6,688 bases of DNA from Acholeplasmatales bacterium (GCA_900770055.1 CAAGJD010000090.1:1-6688), one strand, 5' to 3'. Positions 1 to 6,688 are shown, numbered from the stretch's first letter. Made by a program: numbers and translations. Notes: generated from the sequence alone by a model not told the origin.

Positions 1-2829
1 ATATGTACAATAGCTTTCAAATAATGTTTCTATATTAACTCCATTTGCTAATTTATTTTGATATTCAACATTAGTAAGATTCTTATATATAGCAGCTACA
101 TCACCTTCTGATTCAAATTTTTTAGGGTTTCCATTTGTATCAACATCATTATAAATATCAACTTGTTTAGCTAGTAATTGTGTATATACTGCTGTATTAA
201 GTGCACCCTTAGAACCATATATTCGATTGACAATAGCGCCAATATCAATTGTAAAACCAAAGAATGAAATCGTATGTTCAAATAAATTATTTTGAAGATA
301 TACTGTTTTAATAGCTGGTAAATTAGCAAGTCCTGAAAAATCATAAATTTTATTATTACTTACATCTAATGTTGTAAGATATTTTAAAGTACTTAATTCA
401 CTTATAAAATCAGTCTTAGTTCCAGTTGGGAATCCCATATTATTGCTTGAATAGTCTGTTAAATTATTATTAGAAATATTAAGTTCTGCTAATGAATCCA
501 TTTTAGCTACATACTGTATATCATTTATAGTGAAGCCTGAATTTGATGCATTAAGCGATGTTACATTTTTAAATGCTTCTAAGCCTTTAAATGATGTTAT
601 TGTTTTTCCACTAACATCAAATGTAGCTCCATTAATTAAAAGTTTTGTATCAAAATAGTCAGTTTTTTGACTTCCGTAGGCACCTAAACCCTTAATATAA
701 TCAAATAATGTTTGGTCAGTAAATCTTTCATTTTCACCACATCTAAAAATACCAAGTAGATCAAAATAGGATACAAAATCACCATCTGTTGTCCAATCAC
801 TAGATTCATTCATCTTATATTGATAACATAATGCAACTGTTGATATAGACTCAAGAACGTAATTAATATTAATTGTTACTTTACACTTTAAATTACCACT
901 TGCAACCATTGCTGCTGTAACATTATTTTTATCTGTTATTTCTTCTCCTCCATATATATATGAGAATTGAATGATGTCACTAACAGGAATGATAGAAGCA
1001 AAATCAACTTCTATTTCAACATTATCAACTATATAATAATAAGTTGTTGTTTCACCATTTACTCTAGAATAAACTGGATAAGTTCCACCGTCTTTAATTA
1101 CACCTGCAATTAATAATCCATCACTTGAATAAATTTGTGCAGTTAAATAGATTATAGGATAATCATTACCTACTGTTCCTCTAAATTCAAAGCTATTTAT
1201 TGTATATCCACCAGAAGCTAGGTTTATCCATTTATCATATTGTACATAATATGGTCTAAATGAGGCTAAACCAGCTTGCTCACCATCATTATTTAAATAT
1301 TTGATTGGAACAGATACATCTACACTAGCTAAACTATCAGGTTTTAATCCACAATCTTGTTTAAAAGTAACCGTACAAATAACAGCAGTTGATGTTAATG
1401 ATTCCTCTGGATTTAATAATCTTTCTCCAGAAGGATTAACATGCAAAATGTTTGATGAATTGATTTTATATATATTATCACTATTATTAACTAAGCTATA
1501 TGATATTGTAGAAACATAAGCAGAAAATTCTGATACATCCGTACTTAATTCTGTCTTTGTATAACCATTAATACCAGCACTATCCTTTGTGATATTTATT
1601 TGATTACCTACAAGTTTAGATACTAATTGTCTAGCAATAGTATTTTTATCAACAATGTTACTAACAGCATTACCTGCAACACCTATAGTATAAGATTCAC
1701 TAGTTTCAGAAGTTGCGGTAATAGATATTTTCTTTACAGCTGAACTTACTGTCATCACATAATAATTAGCAGTAGCTAATGAATCTGCAATAATTCCTGA
1801 TATAGAATTATCTCCACTATCATAGAATGTATATCCTAGAGCAACATCTAAATAACTAATTTTCTTAGGAATTAATACTTGTGTTGAGAAATTATACACT
1901 GAGTTTTCACTATCATAATAAGGTTCAAAATATTGAAGCATTAAACTTAATGCTGCTTTATTATAATCAGCAGTAGCTAATGAGTGAACATAGATTTCTC
2001 TACTTAATGAAGTTTCTGCATCAATACTTGCAGTAATAATTAATTCTACAGTACCAGATGTTAATATTCTACCCTTATTTGTTAAGATAGCAGCATCTGA
2101 ACTTTTATAACTATACTCTATATCATAACCATATAAATGATCAATAAATTCTAAATCTGATATTGCATAAACACAACACGTTTCTAAAGAATCATGTGTA
2201 AATTGGCAACCTCGACAAACATAATTTGCATTTCGATATAAATCTAAACCATAATTATAACCATAAAGCTTAAATATTGCATAATTTAAAGCATTATTTA
2301 AAACCATATTAGAGTCTTGATTTGTAACAACTACTGAAATTGTACCTGTAGGATTAGCATCAATAACACCTTCATATGCTGCTATTCCATTTGTAAGATC
2401 AAATGTTAATTTTGAAGCATCACTCTTTGAATTAGTAATTGTACCATTTTCAATAACTAAATTTGTATAATATGAATTTTTAAATGTTAAATTATGACCA
2501 TTTAAATCTAATGTTTTTTCATTTAAATCAACATTTACATCAGTATAAATAACTAAATCACTAAATAATCTAATATTATCATTAAATTGTAAGAATTTAG
2601 GATTTGAATGATTATTTGAGTTAGATAAATCTTCATCATATAATGAATTAGCAACTAACTCTTCATATGAATTAATTATTGTGTAGTTAGGAATAAATGA
2701 ATTATTATCATTTACAATATCACTTGATGATTTTATTGAACTAAAATAATTTGCGGCATAGATAACTGTAGGAATAAGCAAAATGATACTTAATCCAATA
2801 ATTATTAATGCTTTATTAAATTTTCTCAT
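1..2829 (-). CDS. Secreted modular LRR/Ig-like surface protein, 3' end cut by the window
   Basis: The frame is open from an ATG at 2827-2829 to base 1, giving 943 residues without a stop, so the C-terminus lies outside. The start is fixed by a strong ribosome binding site 9 bases upstream and by the signal peptide that follows (residues 1-26). Visible order: beta-helix-like stretch (84-135), two atypical Ig-like modules (about 160-282 and 283-382), a beta-rich region of unrecognised fold (about 385-660) containing VSVPIKY (505-511), a short helical segment (684-717), and an internalin-like LRR block (735-850) followed by VNRIY (867-871). A cysteine cluster lies at 205-219. From family knowledge, such LRR plus Ig-like proteins are usually adhesins or ligand-binding surface proteins. 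No catalytic motif was seen. It follows the paralogous upstream gene after 17 bases, probably in one operon. The cell anchor, if any, would be in the missing part. Coding status is certain; the role is inferred. Confidence 0.93.
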   Translation of the reverse strand, partial: MRKFNKALIIIGLSIILLIPTVIYAANYFSSIKSSSDIVNDNNSFIPNYTIINSYEELVANSLYDEDLSNSNNHSNPKFLQFNDNIRLFSDLVIYTDVNVDLNEKTLDLNGHNLTFKNSYYTNLVIENGTITNSKSDASKLTFDLTNGIAAYEGVIDANPTGTISVVVTNQDSNMVLNNALNYAIFKLYGYNYGLDLYRNANYVCRGCQFTHDSLETCCVYAISDLEFIDHLYGYDIEYSYKSSDAAILTNKGRILTSGTVELIITASIDAETSLSREIYVHSLATADYNKAALSLMLQYFEPYYDSENSVYNFSTQVLIPKKISYLDVALGYTFYDSGDNSISGIIADSLATANYYVMTVSSAVKKISITATSETSESYTIGVAGNAVSNIVDKNTIARQLVSKLVGNQINITKDSAGINGYTKTELSTDVSEFSAYVSTISYSLVNNSDNIYKINSSNILHVNPSGERLLNPEESLTSTAVICTVTFKQDCGLKPDSLASVDVSVPIKYLNNDGEQAGLASFRPYYVQYDKWINLASGGYTINSFEFRGTVGNDYPIIYLTAQIYSSDGLLIAGVIKDGGTYPVYSRVNGETTTYYYIVDNVEIEVDFASIIPVSDIIQFSYIYGGEEITDKNNVTAAMVASGNLKCKVTININYVLESISTVALCYQYKMNESSDWTTDGDFVSYFDLLGIFRCGENERFTDQTLFDYIKGLGAYGSQKTDYFDTKLLINGATFDVSGKTITSFKGLEAFKNVTSLNASNSGFTINDIQYVAKMDSLAELNISNNNLTDYSSNNMGFPTGTKTDFISELSTLKYLTTLDVSNNKIYDFSGLANLPAIKTVYLQNNLFEHTISFFGFTIDIGAIVNRIYGSKGALNTAVYTQLLAKQVDIYNDVDTNGNPKKFESEGDVAAIYKNLTNVEYQNKLANGVNIETLFESYCTY
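280..627 (-). other. Leucine-rich repeat block of the downstream protein (residues about 735-850)
   Basis: At least four units of the internalin/SDS22-like pattern L-x-x-L-x-x-S-x-N-x-[IL]-x-[DS] are visible: ITSFKGLEAFKNVTSLNASN (744-763), the unit with LAELNISNNNLTD (780-792), the unit with LTTLDVSNNKIYD (818-830) and the unit with IKTVYLQNNLFE (840-851). A longer insert, including NNMGFPTGTKTDF (795-807), separates the second and third. Such blocks form a curved solenoid used for protein or ligand binding. The block is preceded by GATFDVSGK and followed by VNRIY, as in the paralogue. Confidence 0.88.
1684..1983 (-). other. Atypical Ig-like module 2 (residues about 283-382)
   Basis: After the linker SLATADY comes a helix (291-302, AALSLMLQYFEP), a strand QVLIPKKISYLDVALGYTFY (317-336) and a D-S-G-D-N-S-I-S-G turn. 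Final strands are KKISITATS and ESYTIGVAG. The upstream protein has the similar string FVLPIEYMGYTISYVYRDPS in its first visible module, which supports a shared domain. Boundaries are approximate. Confidence 0.55.
1762..1983 (-). repeat. Two copies of a 21-base direct repeat encoding S-L-A-T-A-[DN]-Y
   Basis: Bases 1762-1782 and 1963-1983 match at 20 of 21 positions and start exactly 201 bases (67 codons) apart in the same frame. The single difference changes Asp to Asn. Identity does not extend beyond the 21 bases. The first-translated copy is the linker between Ig-like modules 1 and 2; the other lies inside module 2. Confidence 0.7.
1984..2352 (-). other. Atypical Ig-like module 1 (residues about 160-282) with a Cys cluster
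   Basis: The module starts with the strand GTISVVVTNQD and a helix around LNNALNYAIFKL (176-187). A cysteine cluster (C205, C208, C218, C219) interrupts it. It then shows the Ig-type stretch YDIEYSYKSSDAAIL (234-248), a K-G-R-I-L turn (252-256) and final strands VELIITASI and SREIYVHSL. This order (helix, then W/Y-S-S-D, then N-x-G, then two strands) matches the bacterial atypical Ig-like domains common in AT-rich Bacillota surface proteins. The equivalent start in the upstream protein is GTLNVTINLKD. Confidence 0.6.
2425..2580 (-). other. Beta-helix-like stretch (residues 84-135 of the downstream protein)
   Basis: The stretch contains VDLNEKTLDLNGHNLTF and then LVIENGTITNS, the D-L-N-G-x-x-L plus I-x-N-G-x-I pattern often seen in right-handed beta-helix (pectate-lyase-like) surface proteins. 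Only about two rungs are visible, too few for a full solenoid, so it may be a capping or truncated beta-helix. The assignment rests on this motif resemblance alone. Confidence 0.45.
2752..2829 (-). other. Signal peptide of the downstream surface protein
   Basis: Residues 1-26 have a basic n-region (R2, K3, K6), a long hydrophobic core (residues 7-23, rich in Ile and Leu, with P20 near its end) and small residues A25-A26 just after it. Cleavage after A25 or A26 is plausible but not a textbook A-x-A site, so retention as an N-terminal membrane anchor is also possible. It predicts export by the Sec pathway. Confidence 0.85.
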
Positions 2830-2836
2830 TTTGCTT

Positions 2837-2846
2837 ATCTCCTTTT
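2837..2846 (-). promoter_or_regulatory. Shine-Dalgarno site of the downstream gene
   Basis: On the minus strand the gap reads AAAAGGAGAT immediately after the upstream TAG stop (2847-2849). GGAG (2839-2842) sits 9 bases before the ATG at 2827-2829. The match to the anti-Shine-Dalgarno sequence is strong. The closeness to the upstream stop makes re-initiation or translational coupling plausible. No promoter or hairpin fits in the 17-base gap. Confidence 0.9.
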
Positions 2847-5800
2847 CTATTTATATACTGTAATTGTGAAATATCTGGTGTATGTTGCGTTATTATATTT
2901 AACTGTTACAGATACAACACAATCTAATGAAGTATTTTCACCAAATATCTCTTTATTTACTTCTAAATATTTTAAACTACCATTATATTTTATTGTTAAA
3001 ATTTCTCCACTTTCAATCTTCCATATCATATCAGTTCCACTGATAACAGTAGATGAATCTACTACAATTTGAGTTGGAAGAATTAATTGAGAGCCATTTA
3101 AAACACTCATCTCTTTTAACAAAAATGCATATTTCATAGCTATAGTTTGAGAATCATTTTTATATATTCTGTTAACACCTGCAATATTATCATAATATCT
3201 TATATCACTATAGCTAACATTTCTAATTGAGCCTCTTATATAATTTGTAAAGATATTATCTAATGTAGTTATATTGTATGTTATATCTACATTAGTTCCT
3301 CTGATATCTAAATAACCTAATTTGGAAGTATCAATACTATTTAATATTGATATATCAGAAAGATTAGAATTACCACTAATATCTAAATATTTAAGATTAT
3401 TAACCTTGTCTAGTGAACTAATATCTGTTAATCCGCTGTCAGTTAATTCAATTGTTGTACAATTTGTATAGCTTGTAACAGTATTAAAAATAGTATTTGC
3501 TTCTCCTGTTAAATTTCGACCATAGAAATTCTCAAGATTTACAAAATATTTTAATCCCATAAAATATTTACCATTTAAATTATCATTACTTGCAATATAA
3601 TATAAATCTGGTTTAATCTCCTTTATTCTTTCAATAAAAGCATCTTTAGTGTTAAGAGATTTATAATTAGCATTAGAACCATCAGCTATATATTTAAAAT
3701 ATGAATTAACTGCATTATCCCAATCTGGTTTAATCTCTTCATCATCGCCAACAATAGCTAATAATGCTATATATTCTTCATAGCTTAGTGTAGGAACACC
3801 ATCAAATGTGCTATCTGATAAATAGGAAGAATTAAGTTCTTTTGCTTTTTTAATGAAATCTTCAAATTCAAGTGCATTAGTTAATCCTAATGAAGATATT
3901 AGGCTTGAATTATCTGAACTTGAAAGATTTGAATCTAAAAATGCATAATCATTATTATTTGTAGATAAGAATAAACTTAATATGTTATTTTTAAAAATAT
4001 CAGGTTTACTTAATGTATTTACAAATTTCTTTATTTCAACAAATTCATCATAAGAAATAGTATTTTTACCATCAGATAATAAATAATTTGAACTTGAATA
4101 AACACCTGAAAGAACTTTTTTTTCAGCTCCTGTAGCCCATAAAACTAGGCTAGATAAACTATCAGATTGGTCTTTAGTTAAGGCTGTTGCAGCTTTAACT
4201 TTATCACTATAATATTTCCATATTTCTTCTTTAAAGCAAGAAACTGTTATATCTTGCGTAGTAGTACCTATAACACTTGCTGATGCAGAACAAGTACTTT
4301 TACCATAGTTTGTAAATATAGGGTTTGATGTACTATTTGCTTCTGTATTTTTTGCTTCTTCATAACTAGATAACGTGTAATTATAATCATCGGCAATTCC
4401 GAAATTTGAAATAAATATAAGTAATACATCTCGCTCTGCTAGAGTAGTCATATCACAAGATTTGTATGAACTACTCGACCATCTTTCTGCACCTGCAGAT
4501 GCATAACCATTTGCCTTATCTTGCACATCAGTTAAACCAAAAATAGAAAATAATTTATTCGTTATGTCTTCTCCATAATTTGAATTTATTGCAAAATAAT
4601 CATAAAGTGTAGTTCCTGTATAACTAGAACCTTGACCAATTGTTGTACCAGAATTATTATGAGCATACCAATAGGCACCAGCTTCCGTTGTTGAATTACT
4701 AGTAGTAGGATAGTATTGAGCCCATGCTTTAATTGTATCAAATACATCAAGTGCTAAACCAGAGCCTAACATATAAGCTAATTCTTGTGTTGTACCCTTT
4801 ATTTCTTGTGTAATGACATTATCATTTCTTGTTATACTTGATGTCCAAGCTGTATAAAATGAATCAAATTTTTCAGGATATTTACACATTATATATCTTA
4901 AAATTACTTGCTCTTCTAAATTTGATATACCTGAATCACCATCTGCAGCATTATCTATTACAAACTTTAAAAAATCATAATTAGTTTGAGTAACTCCTAA
5001 AGCTTCAATTATTTCTTCATCTGTCATTCCATTAAATACATAATTGCGAGCTTTATCAGAACTTGTTGATGTAGCCCATTGTGTTAATTTATAGAAATAA
5101 CTATCTGAAACTATACCTCTTAGTGTGTTTTCTGCTTCTTCAGTAATAGTATTTTCTTTTATGTTAGCACCATATAAATAATATTTTAATAATTGATCAA
5201 ACCAAGGTATTTCTTGGAAATAATCAATCAACGCATATGATTCATAATCTGAAATTGTTGATAATCCATTTGCTGGAAACCAGCTATATGCTTTACCTTC
5301 AAATAGACTACAAGTTGAATTAGATTCTCCTGTTGCCCATTCAATTGCAATCATAAATTCACTTAAATCAGAAAGTGCAATAGGCTGTGAATATTGATTA
5401 TTGTATCCTTCAATCACAATAGTATCAGTACATAAAATATCATACATAAGCATATAATCGCCTTGATTAGCAACTATCTCTCTTGTAACAATTGGATATC
5501 CGCCAGTAAGAATTGGCTTCCATCCTCCACGATCAATACCTAAAATACCATCTTTTGTTATAACTGTAACATCATTATTTACATTACCATTAGTACTATA
5601 TAATTTGTTGTCCTCTGGATTATAAATATATGTCTGATTATCATAGGTAACATGCATTATCTCATTATCAATAAATGGAACAGTATAATCACTTTGCTGT
5701 AATACTTGATACTTTATTAGTGGGAACCATACTTGATTAAATGTATTATTTGAATCACTATGAATTGCTGCTGGGATTGTGAATGCAGGAGGAGTGTAAT

Positions 5801-6688
5801 TATTATGCTTTACTCCACTAGCATCTGCATCAACTTCAATTGATGATGTAGTTGAAGCAACTGGTCTACCCTCATAAGAAAGTTCAACATCGATGCTTAT
5901 TTCTTTTTCAGTAATAGCAAATTTTACAGGATTGATTACTACTGCTTGTTGAAGCTTATATTTAATTGGAATACTTACAGTATCACCATTAGCAGTAAAT
6001 TCATAGAAAACACCATCAATTAAAAATCCTGTAACAACCATATCATCTTTAGTTACTTCTCTAGAAATATCACCTATAATTACGGTAGCCTTGTCTTCTT
6101 CTGTAGCAGGTTCAATAATTTCGTAATATAAATATACACCACCAACATCAGCTATCTTAACATATCTTTTCTTTTCATAAATTAATGAATCTATAGTTAT
6201 TGTATTATTAATAATCTTATATGAAGTATTTATTGTAACATAACCATTTGATACATCATAAGTTGTTCCATCAATAGTGATTTTATCGTTAACTGCGTAA
6301 TAAACTCTGCCATTGTACAATAAAGCATCTGTCGCAATTGAATAAACACCACTAAGAGTTCCGCTAGGGTCTCTATAGACATAACTTATAGTGTATCCCA
6401 TATATTCAATTGGTAATACAAAATCCCCTTTTTCATTAGGAATACCATGCTCAACTCTCGTATCAAGCATATTTTGTAAAACATCTTGCTTATCTATATA
6501 TGTAGTAACATAATTCATTACTTGTCTAAGTAGCTCATCATTATCCTTTAGATTAATTGTAACATTTAATGTACCAGTATATTCTTTATAAGTGCTTTCG
6601 GTATTTTCAGGGTCTTCAATGAATGTTGCATGTACATTTAATAACGCAAATTTATCAAAAGTAGGAGAATTTAAATACACAGTTGGTC
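2847..6688 (-). CDS. Large modular LRR/Ig-like surface protein, 5' end cut by the window
   Basis: The frame is open from base 6688 to a TAG at 2847-2849. A GTG at 6678-6680 is the first possible start inside the window, but it has no ribosome binding site, the frame continues upstream of it, and no signal peptide follows. The true N-terminus therefore lies outside. Numbering from that GTG (1,277 residues): Ig-like module with a helix at 48-61, beta-hairpin repeats (119-237), VSIPIKY (235-241), beta-rich region (about 242-430), mainly helical region with recurring motifs (434-1000), LRR block (1035-1135), VNRIY (1169-1173), and a terminal Ig-like domain (1180-1277). No LPxTG, C-terminal membrane helix or catalytic motif is seen, so it is probably secreted or held by its unseen N-terminus or by non-covalent contacts. 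It is a diverged paralogue of the next gene. Function is inferred as surface binding. Confidence 0.93.
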   Translation of the reverse strand, partial: PTVYLNSPTFDKFALLNVHATFIEDPENTESTYKEYTGTLNVTINLKDNDELLRQVMNYVTTYIDKQDVLQNMLDTRVEHGIPNEKGDFVLPIEYMGYTISYVYRDPSGTLSGVYSIATDALLYNGRVYYAVNDKITIDGTTYDVSNGYVTINTSYKIINNTITIDSLIYEKKRYVKIADVGGVYLYYEIIEPATEEDKATVIIGDISREVTKDDMVVTGFLIDGVFYEFTANGDTVSIPIKYKLQQAVVINPVKFAITEKEISIDVELSYEGRPVASTTSSIEVDADASGVKHNNYTPPAFTIPAAIHSDSNNTFNQVWFPLIKYQVLQQSDYTVPFIDNEIMHVTYDNQTYIYNPEDNKLYSTNGNVNNDVTVITKDGILGIDRGGWKPILTGGYPIVTREIVANQGDYMLMYDILCTDTIVIEGYNNQYSQPIALSDLSEFMIAIEWATGESNSTCSLFEGKAYSWFPANGLSTISDYESYALIDYFQEIPWFDQLLKYYLYGANIKENTITEEAENTLRGIVSDSYFYKLTQWATSTSSDKARNYVFNGMTDEEIIEALGVTQTNYDFLKFVIDNAADGDSGISNLEEQVILRYIMCKYPEKFDSFYTAWTSSITRNDNVITQEIKGTTQELAYMLGSGLALDVFDTIKAWAQYYPTTSNSTTEAGAYWYAHNNSGTTIGQGSSYTGTTLYDYFAINSNYGEDITNKLFSIFGLTDVQDKANGYASAGAERWSSSSYKSCDMTTLAERDVLLIFISNFGIADDYNYTLSSYEEAKNTEANSTSNPIFTNYGKSTCSASASVIGTTTQDITVSCFKEEIWKYYSDKVKAATALTKDQSDSLSSLVLWATGAEKKVLSGVYSSSNYLLSDGKNTISYDEFVEIKKFVNTLSKPDIFKNNILSLFLSTNNNDYAFLDSNLSSSDNSSLISSLGLTNALEFEDFIKKAKELNSSYLSDSTFDGVPTLSYEEYIALLAIVGDDEEIKPDWDNAVNSYFKYIADGSNANYKSLNTKDAFIERIKEIKPDLYYIASNDNLNGKYFMGLKYFVNLENFYGRNLTGEANTIFNTVTSYTNCTTIELTDSGLTDISSLDKVNNLKYLDISGNSNLSDISILNSIDTSKLGYLDIRGTNVDITYNITTLDNIFTNYIRGSIRNVSYSDIRYYDNIAGVNRIYKNDSQTIAMKYAFLLKEMSVLNGSQLILPTQIVVDSSTVISGTDMIWKIESGEILTIKYNGSLKYLEVNKEIFGENTSLDCVVSVTVKYNNATYTRYFTITVYK
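2850..3143 (-). other. C-terminal atypical Ig-like domain of the upstream protein (residues 1180-1277)
   Basis: A helix (1180-1191, IAMKYAFLLKEM) leads to LILPTQIVV (1199-1207), TDMIWKIESGEILTI (1216-1230), the N-G-S-L-K-Y-L turn (1233-1239), and strands SLDCVVSVTVKYN and TYTRYFTITVYK. The order L-P-T, I-x-W, x-G-x-L, V-x-V-T-V and F-T-I-T-V matches the atypical bacterial Ig-like domain well. The protein ends at the last strand of this domain, with no sorting signal after it. Confidence 0.75.
3276..3578 (-). other. Leucine-rich repeat block of the upstream protein (residues about 1035-1135)
   Basis: The entry unit NGKYFMGLKYFVNLENFYGR (1036-1055) is typical of the first repeat of internalin-like blocks. 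It is followed by CTTIELTDSGLTDISSLDKV (1074-1093), NLKYLDISGNSNLSDIS (1095-1111) and LGYLDIRGTNVDI (1121-1133). The period is about 22-25 residues with L-x-x-L-[DE]-[IL]-[ST/R] cores. It is shorter than the block in the downstream protein and sits near the C-terminus, before the last Ig-like domain. Confidence 0.85.
3681..5381 (-). repeat. Mainly helical region with degenerate repeats (residues 434-1000 of the upstream protein)
   Basis: This stretch lacks the strand-rich look of the flanks. A signature [DN]-G-x3-[IL]-S-x2-E occurs at residues 471-480, 580-589, 870-879 and 960-969. Each is followed by a hydrophobic helix with [LI] 4 or 5 and an aromatic or aliphatic residue 7-8 positions after the Glu, a proline (after 12-16) and a second aromatic-rich helix. 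W-A-T recurs at 448, 535 and 848, and a [AS]-L-G-[VL]-T string leading to an F-[LI]-K helix at 560-572 and 930-944. Looser copies of the entry helix lie at 511, 746 and 834. Spacing is irregular, so the units have diverged or contain insertions. No known domain was recognised with confidence. Confidence 0.55.
5970..6326 (-). repeat. Beta-hairpin repeats (residues 119-237 of the upstream protein)
   Basis: Four short, similar stretches follow one another, each a strand, a D/N-G-type turn, a tyrosine-bearing strand and a closing V/I-rich strand: ALLYNGRVYYAVNDKITI (119-136), ITIDGTTYDVSNGYVTI (134-150), ITIDSLIYEKKRYVKI (161-176) and FLIDGVFYEFTANGDTVSI (219-237). The shared core is I-[TD]-[ID]-x-x-x-Y followed by x-V/T-[KTS]-I. 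A looser fifth candidate is VTYDNQTYIYNPEDNKLYS (344-362). I do not recognise a named family. They may be an insertion or extension between two Ig-like modules. Confidence 0.5.

Noticed and set aside
1301..1519. A 72-codon plus-strand frame starting with ATG
   Set aside because: It lies antisense inside the downstream surface-protein gene, whose frame is continuous and domain-rich. It has no ribosome binding site and no recognisable protein features.
2830..2846. Promoter or terminator between the two genes
   Set aside because: The gap is 17 bases and is taken up by the ribosome binding site; no inverted repeat or -10/-35 pair fits.
2866..3072. A 68-codon plus-strand frame with some hydrophobic stretches
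   Set aside because: It is antisense to the C-terminal Ig-like domain of the upstream gene. The hydrophobic look comes from reading the complement of an AT-rich beta-strand region, and no start signal precedes it.
4914..4943. A true calcium-binding EF-hand or dockerin repeat
   Set aside because: This copy has acidic residues at loop positions 3, 5 and 12, but position 1 is Ala, and the other three copies also lack a ligand there. Only a resemblance is claimed.
6678..6680. GTG as the real start of the upstream protein
   Set aside because: The frame stays open to the window edge, there is no ribosome binding site in front, and no signal peptide follows, although the paralogue has one followed by over 130 residues before the equivalent point.
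1..6688. Mycoplasma-type genetic code (TGA as Trp)
   Set aside because: Neither of the two long frames contains a TGA and all 16 tryptophan codons are TGG, so the standard bacterial code explains the window.

Overview
The window holds parts of two very large genes on the minus strand, arranged head to tail, and nothing else. Both are open at the window edges. The upstream gene (2847..6688) lacks its 5' end, and the downstream gene (1..2829) lacks its 3' end. Only 17 bases separate them, and a strong Shine-Dalgarno site fills most of that gap, so they are probably co-transcribed. No promoter, terminator, RNA gene, mobile element or CRISPR array is visible, and no stretch over 300 bases is non-coding.

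The DNA is very AT-rich, rich in Ile, Asn, Tyr, Ser and Lys codons, and has an AGGAG-type ribosome binding site. The two frames run for over 2,200 codons without an in-frame TGA, and all 16 tryptophans are TGG. That argues against the Mycoplasma/Spiroplasma code. An AT-rich Bacillota (Firmicutes) or a standard-code Tenericutes-like gut lineage such as RF39 or Erysipelotrichia relatives fits best. This placement is inference from composition and protein style.

Both products look like modular extracellular proteins. The downstream protein begins with a signal peptide. It continues with a short beta-helix-like stretch, at least two atypical bacterial Ig-like modules, a long beta-rich region and an internalin-like leucine-rich repeat (LRR) block, and then runs off the window. 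The upstream protein shows an Ig-like module, a beta-hairpin repeat region, a roughly 550-residue mainly helical region with recurring motifs, an LRR block, and a final Ig-like domain that ends at the stop codon. Shared landmarks (a GT-strand followed by a helix, VS-[IV]-PIKY, the LRR block, and an identical VNRIY motif just after it) indicate diverged tandem paralogues.

The most interesting feature is the helical region of the upstream protein. A signature [DN]-G-x3-[IL]-S-x2-E occurs four times there, each time leading into a similar helix-proline-helix stretch. It may be an undescribed repeat domain with a degenerate EF-hand-like loop. A likely role for the pair is adhesion or ligand binding at the cell surface, but no specific partner can be named.
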